This document shows positions 1-6,350 of a stretch of DNA of 16,730 nt, piece by piece. The stretch comes from Nanobdellota archaeon (lineage in GTDB: Archaea > Nanobdellota > Nanobdellia > Pacearchaeales > GW2011-AR1), in contig JAHIWJ010000175.1 in NCBI GenBank assembly GCA_018816205.1, positions 1-16,730 on the forward strand. Direction: 5' to 3'. The position numbers and the translations under genes are program-made. The notes beneath the pieces are model-generated. The model did not search any database, was not told the origin of the DNA, and saw only the letters and a list, made by a program, of their open reading frames with translations. Each line of letters begins with the position of its first letter. Within the stretch, counting starts at the first letter, position 1.

Positions 1-1
1 C

Positions 2-601
2 CCCAGCAAGCTCGACAAAATTCCTCAACAATACGACGACATTCGCGTCATTGTCTATTCCATTCCAAAACACACCGACATCAAAAAAACCCCCGACATC
101 ATCGAACTAGCTGTTCAGTCCGACAACAAACTAGAATATGTAAAAAAGTTCATCGGAAAAGAAATTTCTTTAGCAGATTCCTTCAAATCCAACTTGGTCG
201 ACGTCAGAAGCCTATCCAAAGGAAAAGGCACTCAAGGTCCAGTAAAAAGATTCGGCATCGCCCTAAGATTCCATAAGTCTGAAAAAGGCCTTAGAAAGGT
301 CGGTTCGATCGGACCATGGCATCCGGCACACGTCACTTTCAGAACACCAATGGCCGGCCAAATGGGTTATCACTCAAGACTCGTTCACAATCTTCTCGTC
401 TTAAATTCAGGCAACATCGCCGAAAAAGATATCAATCCAAAATCCGGTTTTCCACACTATGGAAAAATCAAGACTTCCTACATAATCCTCAACGGCTCGG
501 TCCCGGGCCCGCAAAAAAGACAAATTCTTCTAACTCATTCTTTCAAACCAAGCAAAATGCAATCCAAAAAGAAATTTGAGTTTTTGGAGGTGCTGCAATG
601 A
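2..601 (+). CDS. rpl3: 50S ribosomal protein L3 (uL3), 5' end outside window
   Basis: Large-subunit protein that binds 23S rRNA near the peptidyl-transferase region and is an early assembly protein. The reading frame is open from base 2, so only about the last 199 residues are present. Recognition rests on the archaeal/eukaryotic L3 core: VDVRSLSKGKGTQGPVKRFG, then VGSIGPWHPAHV and AGQMGYHSR, and late SVPGPQKR. The final codons, for FLEVLQ, contain the sequence GGAGGTG (586-592), which acts as SD for the small gene starting at 598. The stop TGA (599-601) overlaps that gene's ATG. The gene heads the canonical archaeal L3-L4-L23-L2 order. Identity is certain; the start codon cannot be seen. Confidence 0.97.
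   Translation, partial: PSKLDKIPQQYDDIRVIVYSIPKHTDIKKTPDIIELAVQSDNKLEYVKKFIGKEISLADSFKSNLVDVRSLSKGKGTQGPVKRFGIALRFHKSEKGLRKVGSIGPWHPAHVTFRTPMAGQMGYHSRLVHNLLVLNSGNIAEKDINPKSGFPHYGKIKTSYIILNGSVPGPQKRQILLTHSFKPSKMQSKKKFEFLEVLQ
586..592 (+). promoter_or_regulatory. SD inside rpl3 for the first inserted gene
   Basis: GGAGGTG, a near-perfect anti-SD match, lies in the codons for Leu-Glu-Val near the end of rpl3, 5 bases before ATG 598. It determines the start of the 598-831 gene and shows that rpl3's last codons are adapted to coupling with it. Confidence 0.7.
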
Positions 602-831
602 GCAGTAAATCAAGAGAGTACGCCCTATTAAGGGGCCGACGCGATGCATATTTAGATATAGCCAAAGAATTATTTTTCAGATATGACCTTAGTGGTGCGG
701 AGTTTTGCCTGAGGGAAGCAATGAAAAAAACAAAGAGGTTTGGTGAAAGTGTTGAACCAATTCGAGATAGAATCAGGGAAGTCGGAAGAGGTTTGTTATT
801 TGACATGGCTGTCGTGGAGGCAGGATTATGA
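598..831 (+). CDS. Unrecognised 77-residue helical protein inserted between L3 and L4
   Basis: No family recognised. The 77-residue product looks entirely alpha-helical, with two or three helices around residues 5-30, 32-47 and 52-75, and no transmembrane segment or signal peptide. It is Arg-rich (11 Arg, 5 Lys) beside strongly Lys-rich neighbours. By hand count 5 of 9 Leu codons are TTA, compared with 2 of 17 in rpl4. The start is well supported: SD GGAGGTG at 586-592, and an ATG sharing ATGA with the rpl3 stop. Its own 3' end holds GGAGG (816-820), 7 bases before the rpl4 ATG, again with an ATGA overlap. L3 and L4 are normally adjacent, so this is an extra cistron translated in step with the operon. 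It might be a ribosome-associated microprotein or a recently acquired gene. The frame being open between perfect coupling signals argues that it is real. Confidence 0.72.
   Translation: MSSKSREYALLRGRRDAYLDIAKELFFRYDLSGAEFCLREAMKKTKRFGESVEPIRDRIREVGRGLLFDMAVVEAGL
816..820 (+). promoter_or_regulatory. SD in first inserted gene serving rpl4
   Basis: GGAGG in the codons for Val-Glu-Ala near the end of the 598-831 gene, 7 bases before the rpl4 ATG at 828. The inserted gene supplies the ribosome-binding site of rpl4. Confidence 0.7.
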
Positions 832-1610
832 AAGCTCAACTCTACTCTTCAAAAGGCGAGAAAAAGTCTCAAGTTGAACTTCCAAAGATTTTCTCAGTTA
901 GAGTCAGAGCAGACATCGTAAAGAAATACTTTGAAGCAGACAAATTCATTCAGCCGTACATGCCAAAACCAAGAGCAGGCCTAAGGCAAAGTGCAACAGG
1001 AACAATTTCCCACCAAAGACATGACTGGAAAGGCCACTACGGCCGAGGAATTTCCAGAGCCCCAAGAAAAACAATGCGGCGTCGGGGAACTCAGTTTTTC
1101 TGGGTTGGCGCAAATGTTCCGGGAACCAGAGGCGGCCGACAGGCACATCCTCCAAAAGGAATCGGCGTAGAGAAAAAAATTAACAAAAAAGAAATCAAAC
1201 TTGCTTTTGAATCTGCATTTGCAGCAACCGCAAACAAAGAACTCATCACAAAAAGATATTCTACCCTTGGCAAAATAGAACACGTCCCATTCGTTGTAGA
1301 ATCACTTCCAGCCAAAACTAAAGAACTCAAGGACCTAATCAAGAACATCTTTGGGGAAAACTCCAAACTCGCTTTCAAAAATAGAGAAACTCGCGCAGGC
1401 CGAGGTTCGATGCGTGGAAGAAAATACAAATCCAACGCCGGCGTTTTAATCCTAACCGGAGAAGAAAAAAAAATAAAACTTTCTGGTTTTGATATAAAGA
1501 GCATAAAAGAAGTTTCAATCTCAGACTTTTATCCTCTGGGAAGACTAACCATCTACACCCAAAAAGCACTGGAAAGCTTAAATAAAGAAATCAAGGAAAC
1601 TAAAAAATGA
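828..1610 (+). CDS. rpl4: 50S ribosomal protein L4 (uL4, L4e/L1e type)
   Basis: Binds 23S rRNA domain I and sends an extended loop into the nascent-peptide exit tunnel. The 260-residue length fits archaeal L4. Recognisable parts are the Arg/Gly-rich tunnel-loop region at about residues 50-110, including the Gly/Arg-rich segments PRAGLRQSATG and GTRGGRQAHPPK, and the later RAGRGSMRGRKY segment at about 188-199. The C-terminal half has the alpha/beta fold pattern expected of the family (GVLILTGEE, then an FDIKSIKEVSISDFYPLGRL-like end). Translation starts at the ATG overlapping the preceding small gene's stop, with SD GGAGG at 816-820. It ends in an ATGA overlap with rpl23. Lys outnumbers Arg about two to one, typical of this operon. 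Confidence 0.96.
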   Translation: MKAQLYSSKGEKKSQVELPKIFSVRVRADIVKKYFEADKFIQPYMPKPRAGLRQSATGTISHQRHDWKGHYGRGISRAPRKTMRRRGTQFFWVGANVPGTRGGRQAHPPKGIGVEKKINKKEIKLAFESAFAATANKELITKRYSTLGKIEHVPFVVESLPAKTKELKDLIKNIFGENSKLAFKNRETRAGRGSMRGRKYKSNAGVLILTGEEKKIKLSGFDIKSIKEVSISDFYPLGRLTIYTQKALESLNKEIKETKK

Positions 1611-1849
1611 TCCTCAAGCCAATAACTTCCGAAAAAGCAGTAAAAATGATTGACCTAGACAACACCTTGCTTTTCCAACTGGAAAAAAGAGAATCAAAAG
1701 ACGAAATCAAAAAGGAAGTCGAGAGAATGTTCAAGGTAAAAGTCGAAAAAGTTAGAACATTCATTCAGAACAACAAAAAATTCGCTTATGTAAAACTCAA
1801 AAAGGAGAACCCGGCTATTGACGTTGCAACCAAGCTGGGAATGATATAA
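1607..1849 (+). CDS. rpl23: 50S ribosomal protein L23 (uL23)
   Basis: Small protein at the exit-tunnel rim, where it is a docking site for SRP and the SecY translocon. The 80 residues match the compact archaeal form. Diagnostic features are the N-terminal KPITSEKAVKMID motif, the Lys-rich helix KDEIKKEVERMFKVKVEKVRT, and the strand FAYVKLKKE followed by the short ending AIDVATKLGMI. The start ATG overlaps the rpl4 stop by four bases, with an AAGGA-type SD just upstream. The stop TAA shares one base with the ATG of the next small gene (TAATG). In most archaea rpl2 follows directly; here a 124-codon gene intervenes. Confidence 0.95.
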   Translation: MILKPITSEKAVKMIDLDNTLLFQLEKRESKDEIKKEVERMFKVKVEKVRTFIQNNKKFAYVKLKKENPAIDVATKLGMI

Positions 1850-2223
1850 TGGCAGAAACAAACGGACTCAACACGCAGATAGATAAAAATGTTCCAATAA
1901 GAATAAATTTCGATGATCGCGTTCAATTTTTTGAAGACGACCAACCTTTAGCTGTTCGCCCAGCCTACATTCCAGGCAGAAGCCAATGGATTTATTTTAA
2001 AGATAACGGGGTTGTGGCCACATGTACAAGACCTTGCGCCCAAGGATCCGTAGATATTTACTTTGATGTTAGAATGGCTGTTTTAAGCAGGCAAGAAATA
2101 ACTATTCGTGGACGGGTGGCGGTTCAGTCCGATACATTCGGTGACGCCTTTGATTATCAGAAAAAGCGACAACTTTTTGAAGAATTAGGTTTACAAAGTA
2201 TTCGAACAGGAGTTAAAAACTAA
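1849..2223 (+). CDS. Unrecognised 124-residue beta-rich protein inserted between L23 and L2
   Basis: No family recognised. The product looks like a soluble, mainly beta-strand domain: alternating hydrophobic stretches such as VPIRINF, WIYF, VDIYFDVRMAVL and ITIRGRVAVQ run up to about residue 97. A C-terminal helix (FDYQKKRQLFEELG) follows. Two cysteines spaced CTRPC lie near residue 60. It has 11 Arg and 5 Lys, and 4 of 6 Leu codons are TTA, unlike the r-protein genes. The ATG overlaps the rpl23 stop as TAATG; no strong SD is visible upstream, so reinitiation is likely. AGGAG (2208-2212) at its 3' end, 12 bases before the rpl2 ATG, could serve rpl2. L23 and L2 are normally neighbours, so this is an extra cistron. 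A beta-barrel nucleic-acid or protein binder is possible but unproven. Confidence 0.72.
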   Translation: MAETNGLNTQIDKNVPIRINFDDRVQFFEDDQPLAVRPAYIPGRSQWIYFKDNGVVATCTRPCAQGSVDIYFDVRMAVLSRQEITIRGRVAVQSDTFGDAFDYQKKRQLFEELGLQSIRTGVKN

Positions 2224-2224
2224 A

Positions 2225-2929
2225 ATGGGGAAAAGAATAATCCAACAGGCTCGTGGAAAGGGAAGCTTAACCTACAGAGTTAGAAAGCAGGCCTACAACA
2301 AAAAGATAGCTTATCCTCTCCAAGGTGAACAAACCGAAGCAGAAATAATCTCCATAGTGCACTCAGCAGCACATTCCGCTCCGCTAATGAAAGTGAAATA
2401 TCAAAACAAAACATTTTACAACGCAGCTTTCAACGGGGCATTTGTAGGGCAAAAAATCTCTTTCGGCCAGGGCAATCCTGAAAAAGGCAGCACCTTGCCA
2501 ATCGGAAAAATTCCTCAGGGAACAGAAGTTTACAACATCGAACGAAATCCTGGCGACGGCGGAAAAATGACTAGAACCGCGGGCTCCGCAGCAGCAATAA
2601 CAAAACATCTTGAAAACAAAAAAGTCACAATAACAATGCCAAACAAGAAAGTCATAACACTCAACGGAGAATGCAGAGCCACAATCGGAAGGATTGCTGG
2701 AGAAGGAAGAATCTTAAAACCATTTGTCAAGGCCGGGAAGAAGCACTACAAAATGAAAGCCCGAAATAAACTATGGCCAAGAACTTCAGCAATAAAATTC
2801 AATGCAGTCGACCACCCATTCGGCTCTGGCCGAGGCAAGAGAATTAAACAAAAGATTGCCAAGCGCAACGCTCCACCGGGAGCAAAAGTCGGACACGTCC
2901 GACCAAGAAGAACAGGATACAGAGGTTAA
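2225..2929 (+). CDS. rpl2: 50S ribosomal protein L2 (uL2)
   Basis: Core large-subunit protein needed for subunit association and peptidyl-transferase activity. The 234-residue length is normal for archaea. Seen are the N-terminal IIQQARGKGSLTYR segment, the SH3-like core (GQKISFGQGN, GTEVYNIERNPGDGGKM, RTAGSAAAI), and the C-terminal VDHPFGSGRGKR block at about residues 195-206. The VDHP sequence is the near-universal conserved loop that reaches towards the peptidyl-transferase centre. The Arg/Lys-rich end (HVRPRRTGYRG) is typical. The start ATG is one base after the stop of the upstream small gene. rps19 follows after six bases. Confidence 0.97.
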   Translation: MGKRIIQQARGKGSLTYRVRKQAYNKKIAYPLQGEQTEAEIISIVHSAAHSAPLMKVKYQNKTFYNAAFNGAFVGQKISFGQGNPEKGSTLPIGKIPQGTEVYNIERNPGDGGKMTRTAGSAAAITKHLENKKVTITMPNKKVITLNGECRATIGRIAGEGRILKPFVKAGKKHYKMKARNKLWPRTSAIKFNAVDHPFGSGRGKRIKQKIAKRNAPPGAKVGHVRPRRTGYRG

Positions 2930-2935
2930 GTAAAA

Positions 2936-3343
2936 ATGGCACAAGACGAACAGCAAGTAAGAAAGAAAGAACAAATCTACAGAGGCAAATCTCTTGAAGA
3001 GCTAAAAGAGCTCGACGTAAGAGAAATCGCAAAATTCTTGCCAGCGAGAAGTAGAAGAAGCGTTATGAGAAATTTCGACGTCATTCAGAAGTTTGTAAAG
3101 CGATGTGAGAAGAGGACAAGCCGAAATAAAAAGATAAAAACTCACCTCCGAGACATTGTAATCGTCCCAAGACTTGTCGGGCTGACAATAGCCGTCCACA
3201 ACGGAAAAGCTTTCCAGGAAGTCCCAATAACCGTGGAAATGATAGGCCATAGACTAGGCGAATTCGCGCTCTCAAGAGGAAAAGTAAATCACGGTAGCGC
3301 AGGACTTGGAGCAACCAAGTCTTCCCGCGCACAGAAGAAATAA
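2936..3343 (+). CDS. rps19: 30S ribosomal protein S19 (uS19)
   Basis: Head-domain protein of the small subunit, in complex with S13 and contacting the tRNA/B1 bridge region. The 135 residues include the archaeal N-terminal helix region ([20 protein letters not shown], about residues 15-34), then the core signatures [19 protein letters not shown] and the very conserved [15 protein letters not shown] block near residues 104-115. A short basic tail ends the protein. Start ATG is six bases after rpl2, with AGAGGT (2922-2927) as a plausible SD. The stop TAA overlaps the rpl22 ATG by one base. Confidence 0.96.
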   Translation: MAQDEQQVRKKEQIYRGKSLEELKELDVREIAKFLPARSRRSVMRNFDVIQKFVKRCEKRTSRNKKIKTHLRDIVIVPRLVGLTIAVHNGKAFQEVPITVEMIGHRLGEFALSRGKVNHGSAGLGATKSSRAQKK

Positions 3344-4017
3344 TGGCAGAAGAAACTAAAAAACCAGCAACCAAGAAAGAAACCAAAAAGATAGTCGCAA
3401 AACCCCTTCCAGTGGACAAGGAAAAAGCTAAAGAGATAGAAGAGCAAATGAAGCAAATCAAACAAGCTCCAGAAGAGAAAAAAGAATCACAAGAAAAGGA
3501 ACCCGCCAAGGTCGAAGAAAAAGTTCCCGAAAAAAAGGAGGAGAAACCCGCAGAGAAAAAAGAAGTAAAGAAAGTAGAAATTAAAAAGAAAGAAGAAGCG
3601 ATTGCTAACGGCATCTCTCTTCCGATTTCAAAGAAGCATTCAATGTACCTTTGCTCATTCATCAAAAACAAAAAAATTGATGACGCAATCAAAGATCTTG
3701 AGCAGGTTGTAAAAATGAAAAGAGCAGTGCCATTCAAGGGAGAAATACCTCACCGAAAAGGAAACATCGAGCGGGGGCGTTATCCGGTAAAAGCAGCTGG
3801 ACACTTTATCAATCTCCTGAAGGGCTTGAAAGGAAATGTTCTGACAAACCAAATGGAGCTTGAAGAAACAAGAATATACCTCGCATCTGCGTCGTGGGCA
3901 AACCGCCCCATGCGGCGTGGCGGTGTTGCGGCAAAGCGAACAAACATAATCCTGAAAGCCAAAGAATTTCCTGAGAAAGTTCAAACTAAGAAAGCAAACA
4001 AGGAGGAAAAGAAATAA
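3343..4017 (+). CDS. rpl22: 50S ribosomal protein L22 (uL22) with long charged N-terminal extension
   Basis: Exit-tunnel protein whose beta-hairpin lines the constriction together with L4. The conserved domain begins only near residue 88 (ISLPISKKHSMYLC) and continues through KDLEQVVKMKRAVPFKGEIP, the Arg-rich hairpin, and NIILKAKEF. Total length is 224 residues against roughly 150 in most archaea. Residues 1-85 are almost entirely Lys/Glu/Pro/Ala, low in complexity and probably disordered or a charged helix, rich in KKE and EEK repeats. No internal Met with a good SD sits just before the core, and the first ATG overlaps the rps19 stop (TAATG), so the extension is probably translated. rps3 follows with another TAATG overlap. 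Confidence 0.94.
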   Translation: MAEETKKPATKKETKKIVAKPLPVDKEKAKEIEEQMKQIKQAPEEKKESQEKEPAKVEEKVPEKKEEKPAEKKEVKKVEIKKKEEAIANGISLPISKKHSMYLCSFIKNKKIDDAIKDLEQVVKMKRAVPFKGEIPHRKGNIERGRYPVKAAGHFINLLKGLKGNVLTNQMELEETRIYLASASWANRPMRRGGVAAKRTNIILKAKEFPEKVQTKKANKEEKK

Positions 4018-4778
4018 TGGAAGAGAAAAAATTCGTAAACTTCAAGAAAGATGAGTTGCGAGTTCGAGAGTACATAAAGAATGCCCTAGGCAAGGGAAGA
4101 ATCAGCGCAGTTATTATAGAATACACTCCAGTAGGAGAAAAGATAAAAGTCTCCACTTCACGTCCAGGCCTCGTCATCGGAAGAAAGGGCGAAAAAATAG
4201 ATGAGTTAACAAGAGTTTTAAAGAGACGTTTTAACCTTGACAATCCCCACATAGAAATCGTGGAAATCACTGAACCCATGCTCGATGCCCAATTAGTCGC
4301 TGATGAAATCGCAGTAATGCTTGAAAGAAAAGGTTCTTTGAAATTCAAGGTGATTGCTTACAAAACCCTACAGCAAATAGTCAGGGCAGGCGCACTAGGC
4401 ACAGAGATTACTCTCGCTGGAAAACTCCCGAGCGACAGAGCAAGAACTTGGAGATTCACCCAGGGCTACCTTATGAAAACAGGAGAGCCGGCAAAAATTG
4501 TAGACCGCGCTCAATCGCAGGCAGTAACCATCGCAGGCGTCGTAGGTGTTTCAGTAGCAATCCTCAGACCAGACGCAATCCTAAGCGACAGAATCAAAAT
4601 CGATGAAAATATGAGGCAAAAAATCAGAATGTCTTTCGCTGAATTGAACATTCCGGCTGAAGAACAAAAAAAAGTAGAAAAGAAAGAAACCAAAACTAAA
4701 AAGAAATCTTCTAAAAAATCAACGTCAAAGAAGACTAAGGAAGAAAAATCAGAAGAAGCCGGGGAGGAAAAAGAATAA
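4017..4778 (+). CDS. rps3: 30S ribosomal protein S3 (uS3)
   Basis: Forms part of the mRNA entry channel. The N-terminal half is a type-II KH domain, with the GLVIGRKGEKI loop at residues 51-61, followed by the S3 C-terminal domain (LAGKLPSDRARTWRFTQGYL and VGVSVAIL). Length is 253 residues because the last 35-40 residues are a Lys/Ser/Glu-rich tail of low complexity. The start overlaps the rpl22 stop as TAATG, with a strong SD (AAGGAGG) in the end of rpl22. The 3' end carries GGGGAGG ahead of rpl29, again with a TAATG overlap. Confidence 0.96.
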   Translation: MEEKKFVNFKKDELRVREYIKNALGKGRISAVIIEYTPVGEKIKVSTSRPGLVIGRKGEKIDELTRVLKRRFNLDNPHIEIVEITEPMLDAQLVADEIAVMLERKGSLKFKVIAYKTLQQIVRAGALGTEITLAGKLPSDRARTWRFTQGYLMKTGEPAKIVDRAQSQAVTIAGVVGVSVAILRPDAILSDRIKIDENMRQKIRMSFAELNIPAEEQKKVEKKETKTKKKSSKKSTSKKTKEEKSEEAGEEKE

Positions 4779-5005
4779 TGGCCGTCCTAAAAAATTCAGA
4801 AGTGAAAAAAATGTCAGACAAAGAATTAAATGACAAGCTGACAGATTTAAAAGCCGAGTTAACCCGGGGAAGCGTCACAGCCAATAAAGCCAATGCAAAA
4901 ACCAAAGAACTTAAAAGGGCGATTTCAAGAATATTAACAGCTATGAACGCTAAAAAATCGCAGATCAGACTCAATTCCTCTGAAAAGAAGGAGTTGAAGA
5001 AATAA
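4778..5005 (+). CDS. rpl29: 50S ribosomal protein L29 (uL29)
   Basis: Small helical-hairpin protein at the exit tunnel next to L23, part of the SRP docking surface. The 75-residue sequence begins MAVLKNSEVKKMSDKELN and continues with the family pattern DLKAELTRG and then KTKELKRAISRILTAMNA. This is the usual L29 two-helix layout, with a short basic tail. The start shares one base with the rps3 stop. AAGGAG (4988-4993) within its final codons is 12 bases before the ATG of the next gene (aIF1), which begins immediately after the TAA. Confidence 0.93.
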   Translation: MAVLKNSEVKKMSDKELNDKLTDLKAELTRGSVTANKANAKTKELKRAISRILTAMNAKKSQIRLNSSEKKELKK

Positions 5006-5302
5006 ATGGATTCAAACGAATTCGGCTTACCAAGTGAAACCGATGTGTTTGAAGAAATCGCGAAAAGCGAACAGCAGATAAAAGTGACGACCCAGACGAG
5101 GAGATACGGGAAAAAAATAACACTCGTCGAGGGTTTTGACAAGCACGTGGACGTCAAGTCCGTGGCAAGGAGCCTGAAAGAAGGGCTCGCTTGCGGCGGT
5201 ACAGCAAAAGACGGCGTAGTAGAACTGCAAGGAGACCACAAGAAGAAGGTTCGGCCTCTTCTTGTGAAGCTCGGATTTGCTGACGACACCATCAGCGATT
5301 AA
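5006..5302 (+). CDS. Translation initiation factor aIF1 (SUI1/eIF1 family)
   Basis: Binds the small subunit near the P site and monitors start-codon pairing. The 98-residue product has a short acidic N-terminus and then the SUI1 fold from about residue 25. Signatures are TRRYGKKITLVEGFD, the sequence LACGGTAKDGVVELQGDH at about 62-79, and a C-terminal KVRPLLVKLGF helix. The position between L29 and S17 is the usual archaeal one, but the RNase P subunit gene that commonly follows is absent. Start ATG directly abuts the rpl29 stop. A 22-base gap with a weak AAGGT SD separates it from rps17, one of the largest spacings in the operon. Confidence 0.95.
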   Translation: MDSNEFGLPSETDVFEEIAKSEQQIKVTTQTRRYGKKITLVEGFDKHVDVKSVARSLKEGLACGGTAKDGVVELQGDHKKKVRPLLVKLGFADDTISD

Positions 5303-5324
5303 CTTTTCAAACCAAGGTCCAAAT

Positions 5325-5705
5325 ATGGCAGAGAAGAAAGAAAAGAAGCAGTCAGCAACGGCTGCGCACGAAGAGAACGGAAAAGAAACGAACTTCAGAA
5401 AAATAGTGGGAACCCTGGGAATTTCCACAAGAGGCAGGGTCTTTCAGGGCAAGGTTATCAGAAAATTTCCTAAAAGAGTTACAATTGAATTCGAACGCAC
5501 CATTAAGATTCACAAATTCGAAAGGTTCATGAAAAAGCGAACAAGAATTCACGCAAGACTCCCAGACGAATTCGCAGATCAAATCAACACAGGCGATTTA
5601 ATCAAGGTCCAAGAAACTCGCCCCCTGAGCAAATTAATTCATTTTGTTGTGGTTGAAAAAATCAGGTCTGCAGATGTTAAAGAAAATAAGGAGGATGGAA
5701 AATGA
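5325..5705 (+). CDS. rps17: 30S ribosomal protein S17 (uS17)
   Basis: Primary 16S rRNA-binding protein of the small subunit (OB fold). An upstream in-frame ATG exists at 5277 inside aIF1, but the ATG at 5325 is chosen because it follows aIF1 with AAGGT (5314-5318) before it and gives a 126-residue protein. The archaeal S17 core is GRVFQGKVIRKFPKRVTIEF, the sequence FMKKRTRIHARLPDE, and GDLIKVQETRPLSKLIHFVV near the end. The first 20 residues are a charged extension. The 3' end carries AAGGAGG (5688-5694), and the stop TGA overlaps the ATG of the following small gene. Confidence 0.95.
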   Translation: MAEKKEKKQSATAAHEENGKETNFRKIVGTLGISTRGRVFQGKVIRKFPKRVTIEFERTIKIHKFERFMKKRTRIHARLPDEFADQINTGDLIKVQETRPLSKLIHFVVVEKIRSADVKENKEDGK

Positions 5706-5725
5706 TAGTCTCTACCGAAGGAGGT
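5688..5725 (+). promoter_or_regulatory. Two tandem strong SDs before and inside the Cys-rich gene
   Basis: AAGGAGG at 5688-5694 precedes ATG 5702 by 7 bases. AAGGAGGT at 5718-5725 precedes ATG 5735 by 9 bases, in the same frame. An intermediate ATG at 5726 is too close to the second SD. Either or both of 5702 and 5735 could start the protein. Confidence 0.65.
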
Positions 5726-5920
5726 ATGTTAGACATGAGTAGAAAAAGGAAAAGAGTAAATCTAGCTACACAAGCAGTCACAACCGGAAACCGTTATAAT
5801 ATATGTCCTAAGGCGTATATGGGCTGTGAAGGAGCAAAGAATTCTGACCTATTTGAAACTGTCTGTTCAAGAGATTGTTATTCTAAATGCTCGGAAAATT
5901 TTCCAGGGGTAAGGAAATAA
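5702..5920 (+). CDS. Unrecognised small Cys-rich protein inserted between S17 and L14
   Basis: No family recognised. From ATG 5702 the product has 72 residues; from ATG 5735 it has 61. Both starts are well served: AAGGAGG (5688-5694) lies 7 bases before 5702, and AAGGAGGT (5718-5725) lies 9 bases before 5735. The 5702 start also shares ATGA with the rps17 stop. The protein opens with a basic run (SRKRKRV, residues 13-19) and has five cysteines at 35, 42, 55, 59 and 63, spaced C-x6-C-x12-C-x3-C-x3-C. This could bind zinc or an Fe-S cluster, or form disulphides. Arg and Lys are equal (6 each). Its 3' end has AAGGA a few bases before rpl14, which starts one base after the TAA. S17 and L14 are normally adjacent, so this is an extra cistron. 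Confidence 0.68.
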   Translation: MIVSTEGGMLDMSRKRKRVNLATQAVTTGNRYNICPKAYMGCEGAKNSDLFETVCSRDCYSKCSENFPGVRK

Positions 5921-5921
5921 C

Positions 5922-6350
5922 ATGGCAAAAAAATCAACAATCATTTCAGGGAAAGCGATAAGCGCAAAACCAACTCGCGGCCTAAACATCGGTAGCGTAG
6001 TCATAGCCAGCGATAACTCTGGTGCTCAAATTGTAAGAATCACAGGAGTAAAGGGCGGAAAGTCAACAAAGAAACGACAGCAATATGCTAAGGTCGCAGA
6101 CTGGGTAAAAGTCTCGGTAAGAAAAGGCAAGCCCGATATGAAAGGTCAAGTTTTCGATGCAGTGGTTATCCGCCAAAAGAGACCTTACAGGAGAAACACT
6201 GGCGAGCGAGTCTGCTTCGAAGACAACGCGGTAGCAATTCTTAAGGACGACAAAGGCAATCCAAAAGGCACCCAGATTAAAGGTCCAGTCGCACGTGAAG
6301 TTCAGGAAAGATGGGGGTCTGTCGCAAAAATTGCGCAGTTTGTGTTATGA
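5922..6350 (+). CDS. rpl14: 50S ribosomal protein L14 (uL14)
   Basis: Large-subunit interface protein forming bridges with 16S rRNA and the site where anti-association factors dock. The 142 residues show SVVIASDNSGAQIVRITGV near the start, then VKVSVRKGKPDMKGQVFDAVVIRQKRPYRR, the conserved FEDNAVAIL block and the end KGPVAREVQERWGSVAKIAQFVL-type helix. The ATG is one base after the preceding small gene, with AAGGA upstream. The stop TGA overlaps the ATG of the next small gene (ATGATGA context at 6347). No SD is visible in its last codons, which is unusual in this operon. Confidence 0.97.
   Translation: MAKKSTIISGKAISAKPTRGLNIGSVVIASDNSGAQIVRITGVKGGKSTKKRQQYAKVADWVKVSVRKGKPDMKGQVFDAVVIRQKRPYRRNTGERVCFEDNAVAILKDDKGNPKGTQIKGPVAREVQERWGSVAKIAQFVL

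Noticed and set aside
3081..3737. Long open frame of 218 codons on the - strand opposite S19/L22
   Set aside because: It lies opposite Lys/Glu-rich coding sequence; AAG/GAA-rich codons read as Leu/Phe/Ser-rich antisense frames. No SD or known motif, and the + strand genes are certain.
4735..5292. 185-codon open frame on the - strand opposite L29/aIF1
   Set aside because: Same cause: Phe/Ser/Leu-rich shadow of certain + strand genes, with no start signal.
5277..5324. Upstream start for S17 at 5277
   Set aside because: It lies within aIF1, adds residues not found in the family, and has no SD; 5325 has AAGGT and normal spacing.
6311..6346. Upstream start at 6311 for the L14/L24 insert
   Set aside because: It would overlap rpl14 by 40 bases, with the AGGA sequence too close to the ATG; the 6347 ATGA overlap matches the style of the other junctions.
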